A stretch of 64,000 bases of DNA from contig JAKLFE010000018.1 of assembly GCA_022711355.1 (NCBI GenBank), forward strand, positions 1-64,000. The letters are read 5' to 3'. Shown in pieces: positions 49,702-57,295 of this stretch. The position numbers and the translations under genes are program-made. The DNA comes from Spirochaetota bacterium. GTDB lineage: Bacteria > Spirochaetota > Spirochaetia > Treponematales > Rectinemataceae. The notes under the pieces are model-generated. The model did not search any database and was not told where the DNA came from. It was given only the letters and a program-made list of their open reading frames with translations. How positions within the stretch are numbered: the first letter of the stretch is position 1; the number at the start of each line of letters is the position of its first letter.

Positions 49702-50984
49702 TCGTCCCCGTCCTCAACCGCTTCCTCCACTGGGCGGCCATCGGCCTCATGAGCCCCGTCCTCGTGCTGATGCTCCTCTCCAAGGGCGTCGAGCTCGATA
49801 TGGCGGGCATCGTGCTGGCGGCGAGCTCGGCCGCGGTCGTCATCCTCGAGCTCCCGACCGGGATCCTCTCCGACCTCGTCGGCCGGCGGCGGGTCTACCT
49901 CCTGTCGATCCTCGTCGCGATGGGGGCCAGGCTCTGCATCCTCCTCTCGCGCGGCCCGGCCGCCCTCGGGCTGGCCTTCCTCGTCTTCGGGATCTCGCGG
50001 GCCCTCGCCTCCGGCTCGATCGAGGCGGACTACATCGACGAATTCATCGCGCGCCGGGGCAGGGAGAAGCTCCATTCCCTCATCTCCGCGATGGGCTTGG
50101 GGGAGACGGCCGGCCTGGCCCTCGGGGCACTGGCGGGAGGCTGGATACCGGTCCTCTGGGCGAGGCTCCTCCCGGAGGCCAACCGCTACGACGGGGTCAT
50201 CATCGCCCAGCTCGCAGTCCTCGTCGCCCTTCTCGCCCTCACGCTCTGCACGCGCGCTGGCGGCGCCGCGGCGAGCGGCGCGGAGGGCGGACGCGAAGGA
50301 GGGATCGGCGTCCGCGGGTACGAAACCGACAGGGGCGGGCGGGCGAGGCTTGGGGCCTTCCTCGCCGAGTCGAGGAGCTTCCTGCGCGGCGACGGGGCCC
50401 TCCCCCTCCTCCTGGCCGGGGCCGCGGCCTGGGGCTTCTCCTTCAACGCCGTCGAGGTGTTCTGGCAGCCGAGGCTCGAGGCCCTGGCAGGCGGCTCGGG
50501 CGATACGAGGCTCTTCGGCCTGGTGAACGGGGGCTACTTCCTCGCCGCGATGCTCGGCAACGCCCTCGTCGCCGCCCTCCTCGCGCGGCGGGCCCTCCCG
50601 AGCCTCGGCCTCGCGGCGGCGCTGCGGGCCCTCGTCGGCCTGGCCGTGATGGGCCTCGCCCTCCAGGCGAGCGTCGGCGGCTTCGCGGCCTGCTTCCTGG
50701 GCCTCATGTGCCTCAACGGCATGATGGGCGTGCCCGAGTCCGTGGCCTTCAACTCCCGCATTCCCGAAACGGCGCGGGCCACCTTCCTCTCCCTATCGTC
50801 GCTCATGGTCCAGCTCGGGGGCATCGCGGGGGCCCTCGCCTTCGGCCTCGCCTCCCGCTTCGCGCCGATCGGCTCGCTCTGGCTCGGGGCCGGGGCGGCC
50901 TTCGCCGCCTCGGCCCTCCTCCTCGTCAAGGCCGGGCGGGCCGCGGAAGCGATGGCCGCCCCGGCCCGCGCCGAGGGGGCCTAG
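49698..50984 (+). CDS. Major facilitator superfamily transporter
   Basis: 428 residues, about 12 transmembrane helices. The loop 2-3 signature is visible as GILSDLVGRRRVYLL, and the ASGSIEADYIDEFI segment is as in ArsR-associated MFS efflux proteins. The GTG start overlaps the regulator stop. The substrate is unknown; control by the upstream ArsR-type protein suggests inducible drug or metabolite export. Confidence 0.9.
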   Translation: MIVPVLNRFLHWAAIGLMSPVLVLMLLSKGVELDMAGIVLAASSAAVVILELPTGILSDLVGRRRVYLLSILVAMGARLCILLSRGPAALGLAFLVFGISRALASGSIEADYIDEFIARRGREKLHSLISAMGLGETAGLALGALAGGWIPVLWARLLPEANRYDGVIIAQLAVLVALLALTLCTRAGGAAASGAEGGREGGIGVRGYETDRGGRARLGAFLAESRSFLRGDGALPLLLAGAAAWGFSFNAVEVFWQPRLEALAGGSGDTRLFGLVNGGYFLAAMLGNALVAALLARRALPSLGLAAALRALVGLAVMGLALQASVGGFAACFLGLMCLNGMMGVPESVAFNSRIPETARATFLSLSSLMVQLGGIAGALAFGLASRFAPIGSLWLGAGAAFAASALLLVKAGRAAEAMAAPARAEGA

Positions 50985-50990
50985 GGCGGA

Positions 50991-52403
50991 TCAGGCGTAG
51001 CCTATGGCCACCGCCAGCATGAGCAGCCCCATCGTCAGCGCGAGGGTCCCGAGCTGGAGGAGCCAGGTGCGCCTGAACCAGGCGGGCCAGGAGAGGCCGG
51101 CCACGCCGAGGGCGATGAGGAGGACGGGATTGGTCGGGTAGAGCATGTTCGAGAAGCCGTCCCCGAAGGCGTAGGCCTGGACCGCGACCTGCCGGGTCAG
51201 GCCCGCGAGGTCGGCCAGGGGGGCGAGGATGGGCATGAGGAGGAAGGCCTTGGCCGTGGCCGAGCCGATGAAGAAGTTCATGAGGAGGGTGAAGAGGTAG
51301 ATCAGGGCCGCGGCGCCGTAGCCCGAGGCCCCCTCGATCGCTCGCCGGGCCGACTCGAGGATCGTGTCCATGATCAGGCCCGAGACGATGATGCGCTTCA
51401 CGCTCACCGCCATGAGGATGAGGACGGCGCCGGGGAGGATCCCGCCCACGCCCTGGGCGAAGGCCCGGGCGGCCTTGCCGGGCTTGAGGCCGGCGGCGAG
51501 GCCGGAGCCCGTGCCGGCGACGAGGAAGCAGAGGGCGGTGACCGGCATCGAGTAGTCGCGCAGCGACGCGATGCGCGATACCACCATCACGGCGGCGGCG
51601 ACCGCGAGCATCGATGCGGAGAAGAAGGCGATGCCGCGGCGGAGGGCCGGCGCGGCGGCCGGGCCGCTCGCCGCCGGGGAAGGCGCGGCTGCCATCCCCC
51701 CGCCCGAGCGCTCGGCCCGGCGGGCCGTGCGGAGGAGCCAGGACAGGTAGAGCGCGTAGACCAGGGCGAAGACCAGGACGCGGAAGGTGGAGCCCGAGAA
51801 GACCGGGATCCCGGCCAGGCGCTGGGCCGTGCCGATGGAGAAGGGATTGGAGATCGCGGCCGCGAAGCCGAAGCCCGTGGCGAGGATGCTCATGCCCAGG
51901 CCGGTCATGAGGTCCCAGCCGAGGGAGGCCGCGAGGGCGATGGCCACGGGCACGAGGGGGATGACCTCCTCGAAGATGCCCATGAGGGAGCCGATCAGCA
52001 TGAAGAAGAGGGCGACCAGGGCGAGGAGGAGGCGCTTGCGCCCGCCGAAGCGCCGCGCGAGGGACTCGACGGCCCCGGCCAGGATGCCCGCCTCCTGGAG
52101 CACGGCGAAGGAGCCGCCCACGATCGCGATGAAGGCGATGATGACGACGACCGCGGCGGCGTCGGGGGAGAAGAGGACCTCGATCGGCGCGGCGAGCCAG
52201 CGCCAGGCGGGGTAGTCGGGCCGGGGGAGCTCGCGGTAGCTGCCGGCGACGATGCTCCCGTCCGCGGCGCTCCGCTCGAAGGCGCCGGCCGGGATGGCGC
52301 GGCTGAGGAGCCCCGCGCCGATCATGAGGGCGAGGAGGATGAGGAAACTCGCGAAGAAGGTCTTTGCCCCGATGGAGACGCCGGATCGCCCGGTCCCGCT
52401 CAT
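50991..52403 (-). CDS. YfcC-family carrier (DcuC-like, COG1288)
   Basis: 470 residues, about 12 hydrophobic helices. Family marks: GIFEEVIPLVPVAIALA, GFAAAISNPFSIGTAQRLAGIP, FFIGSATAKAFLLMPILAPLAD and YAFGDGFSNMLYPTNPVLLIALG. These carriers are predicted to move dicarboxylates, amino acids or similar anions. Start ATG 52403 with AAGGAG 6 bases upstream. Minus-strand promoter at 52440-52467. It is convergent with the MFS gene (7 bases between stops). Confidence 0.9.
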   Translation of the reverse strand: MSGTGRSGVSIGAKTFFASFLILLALMIGAGLLSRAIPAGAFERSAADGSIVAGSYRELPRPDYPAWRWLAAPIEVLFSPDAAAVVVIIAFIAIVGGSFAVLQEAGILAGAVESLARRFGGRKRLLLALVALFFMLIGSLMGIFEEVIPLVPVAIALAASLGWDLMTGLGMSILATGFGFAAAISNPFSIGTAQRLAGIPVFSGSTFRVLVFALVYALYLSWLLRTARRAERSGGGMAAAPSPAASGPAAAPALRRGIAFFSASMLAVAAAVMVVSRIASLRDYSMPVTALCFLVAGTGSGLAAGLKPGKAARAFAQGVGGILPGAVLILMAVSVKRIIVSGLIMDTILESARRAIEGASGYGAAALIYLFTLLMNFFIGSATAKAFLLMPILAPLADLAGLTRQVAVQAYAFGDGFSNMLYPTNPVLLIALGVAGLSWPAWFRRTWLLQLGTLALTMGLLMLAVAIGYA

Positions 52404-52439
52404 GCGCACTCCTTGCGCGCGCGGCGCGCGACGGGCAGG

Positions 52440-52467
52440 ATTATAGCCGATCGGGCCAGGCAGTCCA
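52440..52467 (-). promoter_or_regulatory. Promoter of the YfcC-family gene
   Basis: Minus strand TGGACT (52467-52462), a 16-base spacer and consensus TATAAT (52445-52440). Confidence 0.5.
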
Positions 52468-52491
52468 GCCCCGGGCCCCGGGAGCGAGGCG

Positions 52492-52521
52492 TTGACCCCC
52501 TTCGGGCGGTTGCGCGATACT
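52492..52521 (+). promoter_or_regulatory. Promoter of the M20 peptidase gene
   Basis: TTGACC (52492-52497), an 18-base spacer and GATACT (52516-52521), about 20 bases before the ATG. Confidence 0.5.
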
Positions 52522-52541
52522 GGCCGCAGAGGAGAAGCCCC

Positions 52542-54005
52542 ATGAGCACCGCAGCCCTCGCCCTCCTGTGCGCAGCCCTGGCCGTCGCCGGAGCCCTCGC
52601 CCTCGCCGCCCTCCGCGCCGCCGGGGACCGGGCGGCGCCTCCCCTGCCCCCCCTCGCGGATTCGGAGCTCGAGGCCGCCGCGGGCATCGAGGAAGAGCTC
52701 GCCGCCCTCGTCCGCCACCCGACCGTCTCGCGCTACGATCCCGCGCTCGAGGACCCCTCGGCCTTCGAGGCCCTCGCCGCCGAGCTGCCCCGGCTCTTCC
52801 CCCGGGTCCACGCGGCCATCGGGCTCGAGCGGGTGGGCGACCGGGCCCTCCTGTATACCTGGAAGGGCGAGGAGGCCGCGCTGAAGCCCGTCCTCCTCAA
52901 CGCCCACTTCGACGTGGTCCCCGCGGAGGACGCCGCCGAGTGGAGGCACCAGCCCTTCTCCGGCGACCTGGCGGAGGGCTGCGTCTGGGGCCGCGGGACC
53001 CAGGACATCAAGCTCACCATGGCCTCGATCCTCCACGCCGCCGAGCGCCTCCTCGCCGCCGGCTTCAAGCCGCGCCGGACCCTCTACTTCGCCTTCGGCG
53101 GGGACGAGGAGGTCGGGGGCCTGCGCGGGGCCGCCGCGATAGGCGAGCTCCTCGCCCGGCGGGGCGTCCGCGCCTCCTTCGTCCTCGACGAGGGCGGGCC
53201 CGTGGCCGACGGCCTGTTCGCCTTCGCCGACCGCCCCGTCGCCCTCGTCGGCGTCGCCGAGAAGGGCTACGTCGACGTGGCCCTCGAGGCCGCGGGCTCG
53301 GGGGGCCACGCCTCCATGCCCCCCCGCCGCACCGCCGCGGGCAGCCTGGCCCGCGCGGTCGCAGCCGTCGAGGCGAGGCGCGGCCCCGCCCGGATCTGCC
53401 GCAGCGTCCGCGCGCTCCTGCAGGGGGTCTCCCGCTACTCCGGCTTCGCCTACCGCCTCCTTTTCCGCAACCTCTGGCTCACCGCCCCCCTGGTCAAGGC
53501 GGCCTTCTCCGCGAGCGGCTCGACCAACTCCCTCATCCGCACGACCGCCGCCCCCACCATGCTCCAGGGCAGCCCCAAGGAGAACGTCCTCGCCGACAAG
53601 GCCCGGGCCATCCTCAACGTGCGCATCCTCCCCGGAGACAGCTCCGCCGCCGTCCTCGGGCGCCTGTCCCGCGCCGCCGCCCGCTTCGGCGCCACGGCCC
53701 TGGCGGCCCACCCCGCGGCCGTCGTCGAGCCGAGCCCCGAGTCCCCCGCGGAGCACGAGGGCTACCGCGCGATCCGCTCGGCCCTCGGCGCCTCCTTCCC
53801 CGAGGCGGGCTGCGCCCCCTTCCTCCTCTCCGGGGGCACGGACACGAAGCACTACCTCAAGGTGGCCGAGGCGGTGTACCGCTTCACGCCCCTGCGCCAG
53901 ACGAGCGCCGACCTCGCGGGCATCCACGGCCGCGACGAGCGGGTCGAGGTCGGCAACCTCCGGCGCTGCGCCCTGTTCTACGCGGCCCTCATGCGCTCCC
54001 TCTAG
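52542..54005 (+). CDS. Membrane-anchored M20-family metallopeptidase
   Basis: 487 residues. An N-terminal helix ([20 protein letters not shown], about 4-23) anchors it, as in PM20D1/CPS1-type carboxypeptidases. Zinc ligands are evident: [16 protein letters not shown], the DEEVGG pair, DEGGP, and a late His in SGGTDTKHY. The dimerisation domain lies between about 230 and 350. It probably trims dipeptides or N-acyl amino acids. The ATG has GAGGAG 8 bases upstream and a promoter just before it. Divergent from the YfcC gene. Confidence 0.93.
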   Translation: MSTAALALLCAALAVAGALALAALRAAGDRAAPPLPPLADSELEAAAGIEEELAALVRHPTVSRYDPALEDPSAFEALAAELPRLFPRVHAAIGLERVGDRALLYTWKGEEAALKPVLLNAHFDVVPAEDAAEWRHQPFSGDLAEGCVWGRGTQDIKLTMASILHAAERLLAAGFKPRRTLYFAFGGDEEVGGLRGAAAIGELLARRGVRASFVLDEGGPVADGLFAFADRPVALVGVAEKGYVDVALEAAGSGGHASMPPRRTAAGSLARAVAAVEARRGPARICRSVRALLQGVSRYSGFAYRLLFRNLWLTAPLVKAAFSASGSTNSLIRTTAAPTMLQGSPKENVLADKARAILNVRILPGDSSAAVLGRLSRAAARFGATALAAHPAAVVEPSPESPAEHEGYRAIRSALGASFPEAGCAPFLLSGGTDTKHYLKVAEAVYRFTPLRQTSADLAGIHGRDERVEVGNLRRCALFYAALMRSL

Positions 54006-54060
54006 GCGGACGGCCGCGGCGCTCCTCCTCCTCACCAGGAACGGAATACCCACGCAGCGC

Positions 54061-54086
54061 GCCCGCCGGCGGAGAGCCGGGCGGGC
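54061..54086 (+). terminator. Stem-loop between the M20 gene and the FIST gene
   Basis: GCCCGCCGGC, loop GGAGA, GCCGGGCGGGC (one bulged G). It is followed by the AAAGGA ribosome site of the FIST gene, so it could terminate the M20 transcript or modulate FIST translation. No T tract. Confidence 0.35.
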
Positions 54087-54101
54087 GGGAAAGGAAACCT
54101 T

Positions 54102-55226
54102 GTGGCTATCAAAGTGGCGCGGGCGCGAGGGAGCGACCTCGCCGGCCTCGCGGCCGAGATCGACCAGCCCGACCTCCGGGCCGTCGTCTACTTCTTCTCC
54201 CCGGAGCTCGAGGGGCTCGACATCCAGGGGAGCCTGGGCCGGGCCTTCCCCGCGGCCAGGCGCGTCGGCGCCTCGATGATCGGCGGATGGTCGAGCCCCG
54301 GCCCGATCGAGAAGGGGATCGTGGCCATGTCCCTCTCGGGGGAGGAGGTCGTGGCCTGCTACGCGGCCTCCGGCGAGGGGGCGAAGGCCGACCCCGAGGG
54401 CCTGGCCAGGAGGCTGGCCTCCGGCATCTCGGCGCAGATGGGCGGCCGCGCGGCCGATCCCGACCGCCACGTGGGCATCCTCCTCGTCGACGGCCTCTGC
54501 CTCGGCGAGAAGATCGTCCGCGAGCTGACGATAGCCGAGGGCCTCTCGATGCCGATCATCGGGGGCGCCGCGGCCGACGAGCTCGCCTTCGCCCGCACGA
54601 TCGTCGCCTGCGACGGGAAGAGCTCGTCCGACGGGGCCGTCCTCCTCGTCCTCGAGCTGCGCGTCCCCTTCTACTTCGGCCACTTCGTGCACTACGAGGC
54701 CCGGCCCGGCTCCTTCCTCGTCACGAAGGCCGAGCCGGACCGCCGCGTGGTGTGGGAGATCGACGGCCGGCCGGCCGCCGCCCGCTACGCCGAGCTCCTC
54801 GGCCTGCGGGGAGCCGACGAGATCACGAGCGAGCACTTCTCCCGCAACCCGGTCGGCGTCGCCATCGGCTCGACGGTCTACGCGCGGAGCCCCAACGCGG
54901 TGATCGAGGGCTCGGGCATCCGCTTCTACTGCGCGATCGAGGCGGGCACGCGGATCTCCCTGCTCAAGAAGGGCGACATCCTGGCCAACGCGCGCTCGGC
55001 CATCGAGAGCGCGAGGCGCTACCTGCCGGCTGGCATAGCCGGGGCCCTCCTGTTCAACTGCGTCGTCCGCTACCTGGAGATGAAGGAGGACCGCAAGGTC
55101 GAGGCCTTCAACGAGGCCTTCGCCGGCATGCCCTTCATCGGCTTCAACACCTACGGCGAGGAGCTCTTCACCCACCACAACCAGACCTTGACCGCGCTCT
55201 TCATCGGCGCTCGGGAGGAATCGTGA
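54102..55226 (+). CDS. FIST-domain sensory protein
   Basis: 374 residues covering FIST_N and [32 protein letters not shown] (the ligand-pocket Gly/Ser loop), [24 protein letters not shown], and [10 protein letters not shown] with [16 protein letters not shown], which closes the FIST_C domain. FIST proteins bind small ligands, possibly amino acids, and signal through partners. The GTG start has AAAGGA upstream. The stop overlaps the chemoreceptor GTG (GTGA at 55223), so it probably supplies ligand input to that receptor. Confidence 0.93.
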   Translation: MAIKVARARGSDLAGLAAEIDQPDLRAVVYFFSPELEGLDIQGSLGRAFPAARRVGASMIGGWSSPGPIEKGIVAMSLSGEEVVACYAASGEGAKADPEGLARRLASGISAQMGGRAADPDRHVGILLVDGLCLGEKIVRELTIAEGLSMPIIGGAAADELAFARTIVACDGKSSSDGAVLLVLELRVPFYFGHFVHYEARPGSFLVTKAEPDRRVVWEIDGRPAAARYAELLGLRGADEITSEHFSRNPVGVAIGSTVYARSPNAVIEGSGIRFYCAIEAGTRISLLKKGDILANARSAIESARRYLPAGIAGALLFNCVVRYLEMKEDRKVEAFNEAFAGMPFIGFNTYGEELFTHHNQTLTALFIGAREES

Positions 55227-56065
55227 ACGATCAAGCGGCGGCCCCGCGGGGCCCCTCGCCGGCGGCGCGGCGCACCCTGCACTACCTCGGCAGCAAGCTC
55301 CGCGCCCTGACCTTCGAGATCGTCTCGAGGAGCGAGCTGCTCAACGCGACCATCGGCTACCTCGACGGCAGCTTCTCCGCCCTCGGCGACGCCTCGCGCG
55401 AGGTCGACTCCTCGCTCAAGCGCAGCGAGGCGGCCTTCGCCGCCTCCTCCGAGGAGCTCCGCGCCCGGATAGCCTCGCTCGGGGCGAACCTGGCCTCGAT
55501 CGAGCGGGCCTACGCCGACTCGGTCGGGCTCAAGACCGAGCTCACCAAGGGCGCCGAGTCGGTCGGCCGGAACCTCGTCGCGATGGACGACATCTCCGAG
55601 ACCACCAACATCCTCGCCCTCAACGCGGCCATCGAGGCGGCGCGGGCCGGCGCGGCCGGGCGGGGCTTCGCCGTGGTGGCCTCGGAGATCCGCAAGCACG
55701 CGGCCTCGTCGAAGGAGGCGATCGGCAGGAGCAACCTGGAGATCGACCGGCTGATCAAGGGCATCTTCGAGCTCTCGGCCCGCATGGAGGCCGTCGGCCG
55801 GGGCGTCGAGGAGGCCAAGGCCATGATCGCCGAGCTCCTCGAGGCCGAGCGCGCCGAGACGGAGGCCCTGCGGAGCGTGGAGGCGGGGATAGCCTCCCTC
55901 GAGGGAGCCCTGCGCGGCCACGACGAGCTGCGCGGCTCGATCGGGCGCATGATCGCCCAGTCCTCGGTCTCTCGGGGCGAGATCGAGCGGATGCTCCTCG
56001 CCTACCAGGCGGAGCTCTCCGCCATCGAGGAGGGCGGCCCTCCCCGGGCCGGGCGCCCGGGCTAG
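55223..56065 (+). CDS. Soluble methyl-accepting chemotaxis-type signalling protein
   Basis: 280 residues, no transmembrane helix. A long coiled coil holds the MCP signalling tip: [21 protein letters not shown] followed by [14 protein letters not shown] (about 130-165). The flanking arms are short. With no sensory domain of its own, it likely takes input from the FIST protein encoded just upstream and passes it to CheA/CheW. Its GTG overlaps the FIST stop. Confidence 0.9.
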   Translation: MNDQAAAPRGPSPAARRTLHYLGSKLRALTFEIVSRSELLNATIGYLDGSFSALGDASREVDSSLKRSEAAFAASSEELRARIASLGANLASIERAYADSVGLKTELTKGAESVGRNLVAMDDISETTNILALNAAIEAARAGAAGRGFAVVASEIRKHAASSKEAIGRSNLEIDRLIKGIFELSARMEAVGRGVEEAKAMIAELLEAERAETEALRSVEAGIASLEGALRGHDELRGSIGRMIAQSSVSRGEIERMLLAYQAELSAIEEGGPPRAGRPG

Positions 56066-56097
56066 GGCCCGCCGCCGCCGCCCGAGCGCGAAGCGGC

Positions 56098-56126
56098 TTG
56101 CGGGCGGCCGGCCCCGCCCGTATACT
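56098..56126 (+). promoter_or_regulatory. Promoter of TetR gene 2
   Basis: TTGCGG (56098-56103), a 17-base spacer and TATACT (56121-56126); the ATG is at 56138, so the leader would be only a few bases. Confidence 0.45.
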
Positions 56127-56137
56127 GGGGAGCACCA

Positions 56138-56776
56138 ATGACGGCGGTAGAGCGGCGCCTCCGAGAGCGCCAGCAGCGGATACACGAGATCATCGAGTCC
56201 GCCAAGCACATCTTCACGGCGAAGGGCCTCGCGAACGCGACCATGCTCGACATAGCCGAGCGCTCGGAGCTGAGCCGCCGCACCATCTACCTCTATTTCA
56301 ACAACAAGGACGAGGTATCCCTCGCCGTGGCCTCGGACAGCCTCGCCAAGCTCGGCAACAGCGTCGAGGAGGTGTCCCGCCACCAGGGCCCCGCCATCGA
56401 CAAGCTGAAGGACGTGCTCGAGGTCTACCTCTCGATGAACCGCACGGATCCCGCGAGCTTCCAGGTCATCCTCAACTTCGATACGAGCGTCCGCGCCCTG
56501 GGCGAGCGGCACGAGCTGGTGGGCAAGTGCTACGGCGAGATAGCCCGCCTCAGGCGGCTCATCGCCGGCCTCCTCTCCGAGGGAGCCCTGGATGGCTCGA
56601 TCAGGGCCTTCCCCGACGCGAAGGTGGCGGCGGCGACCCTCGTTGCCCTGGTGCACTCCACCCTGCACAGCGCCAGCTCGAGCGCGAATATCCTCCTCGG
56701 CCCCCTCGGCCTCGAGCCCCGCATCTTCATCGCCGAAACCTTCGATATACTACTTGGTTATTTAATAAGGAAATAA
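56138..56776 (+). CDS. TetR-family regulator of cassette 2
   Basis: 212 residues, the same length as the cassette 1 regulator. The helix-turn-helix is IIESAKHIFTAKGLANATMLDIAERSELSRRTIYLYFNNKDEV (key parts TMLDIAERSELSRRTIYLYF). The ligand domain (75-212) differs from that of cassette 1, so the two probably answer to different signals. GGGGAG lies 5 bases before the ATG. It precedes the mini-lipoprotein 2/exporter 2 genes by a regulated promoter region. Confidence 0.9.
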   Translation: MTAVERRLRERQQRIHEIIESAKHIFTAKGLANATMLDIAERSELSRRTIYLYFNNKDEVSLAVASDSLAKLGNSVEEVSRHQGPAIDKLKDVLEVYLSMNRTDPASFQVILNFDTSVRALGERHELVGKCYGEIARLRRLIAGLLSEGALDGSIRAFPDAKVAAATLVALVHSTLHSASSSANILLGPLGLEPRIFIAETFDILLGYLIRK

Positions 56777-56837
56777 GAGCCTTCTCCCTCGTCTGACACC
56801 CCCGAACACCTCGCCGCACGATTTTTTTCCTCCATCC

Positions 56838-56866
56838 TTGACAGAGCAAGAGACTGTTCATATATT
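56838..56866 (+). promoter_or_regulatory. Near-consensus sigma-70 promoter of cassette 2
   Basis: TTGACA (56838-56843), exactly 17 bases, TATATT (56861-56866), in an AT-rich island. Transcription should start near 56873, inside the palindrome at 56868-56878, and run into mini-lipoprotein 2. Confidence 0.8.
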
Positions 56867-56867
56867 A

Positions 56868-56902
56868 CACATGATGTGCATCGATAACACTTACTGCGCA
56901 GT
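56868..56902. promoter_or_regulatory. Palindromes flanking the cassette 2 transcription start (candidate TetR2 operators)
   Basis: CACATGATGTG (56868-56878) and ACTGCGCAGT (56893-56902), both dyad-symmetric and right after the -10 box. The nonamer ACTGCRCAG recurs at 57262-57270 before the exporter gene. Confidence 0.5.
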
Positions 56903-56953
56903 TAACAAAACCACCGAATACTCCTTCATTCGGTACACTACCTGGAGGTCCTT

Positions 56954-57091
56954 ATGAAACGCGCTCTTTCCCTGCTCCTCTCCATCGCCATCATCGCCGC
57001 TAGCTTCGTCAGCTGCTCTTCGCTTAAGCCTTTTACCCAGAAGCAGTTGGACCAGATTTCCGGCTTCCCGAGCACCCAGGCGGGCAACTGA
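56954..57091 (+). CDS. Mini-lipoprotein 2 (45 residues), new small family
   Basis: A 45-residue lipoprotein: MKRA start, hydrophobic stretch SLLLSIAIIAASF, a lenient lipobox F-V-S-C with Cys21, then S-S-L-K-P-F-T-Q-K-Q-L-D-Q-I-S-G-F-P and STQAGN. Cys position, spacing and the S-L-x-P-F-x-Q-x-x-L-x-x-I-S-G-F-P signature match mini-lipoprotein 1 (38605-38736). Codon choice here is less GC-rich (CTT, TCT, TTT, ATT), unlike the surrounding genes. GGAGG lies 7 bases before the ATG, and a strong promoter lies about 90 bases upstream, so it should be the most highly expressed gene of cassette 2. Confidence 0.88.
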   Translation: MKRALSLLLSIAIIAASFVSCSSLKPFTQKQLDQISGFPSTQAGN

Positions 57092-57110
57092 AATCGCTGG
57101 TACCCGGGTT

Positions 57111-57147
57111 CTCGGGCAGGGTCGAGCAGACAGCCACCTTGCCCGAG
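57111..57147 (+). terminator. Attenuator-like hairpin after mini-lipoprotein 2
   Basis: CTCGGGCAGGG, a 15-base loop and CCTTGCCCGAG: an 11-bp RNA stem with one G-U pair, 20 bases after the stop. With no T tract it may act as a partial terminator or mRNA stabiliser that sets a high ratio of lipoprotein to exporter. Confidence 0.45.
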
Positions 57148-57241
57148 CCCCGCGCTTGCCCATCGGACGAAGCCGCTGATCTCGCAGGAAGCGAGGCGGA
57201 CATTCGCCCTGCAATGGGTAGCAGTCCACGAACCAGAATAT

Positions 57242-57270
57242 AGTATACATACTGTGTATTAACTGCACAG
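57242..57270. promoter_or_regulatory. Palindromes upstream of exporter 2
   Basis: AGTAT-AC-ATACT (57242-57253), overlapped by CTGTG-N9-CACAG (57252-57270), in a short AT-rich patch 25-55 bases before the exporter ATG. The ACTGCACAG part resembles the site at 56893. Possible second operator or internal promoter; no clear -35 box is seen. Confidence 0.45.
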
Positions 57271-57295
57271 CTCGAACCTCCATCAAGGGATCACC

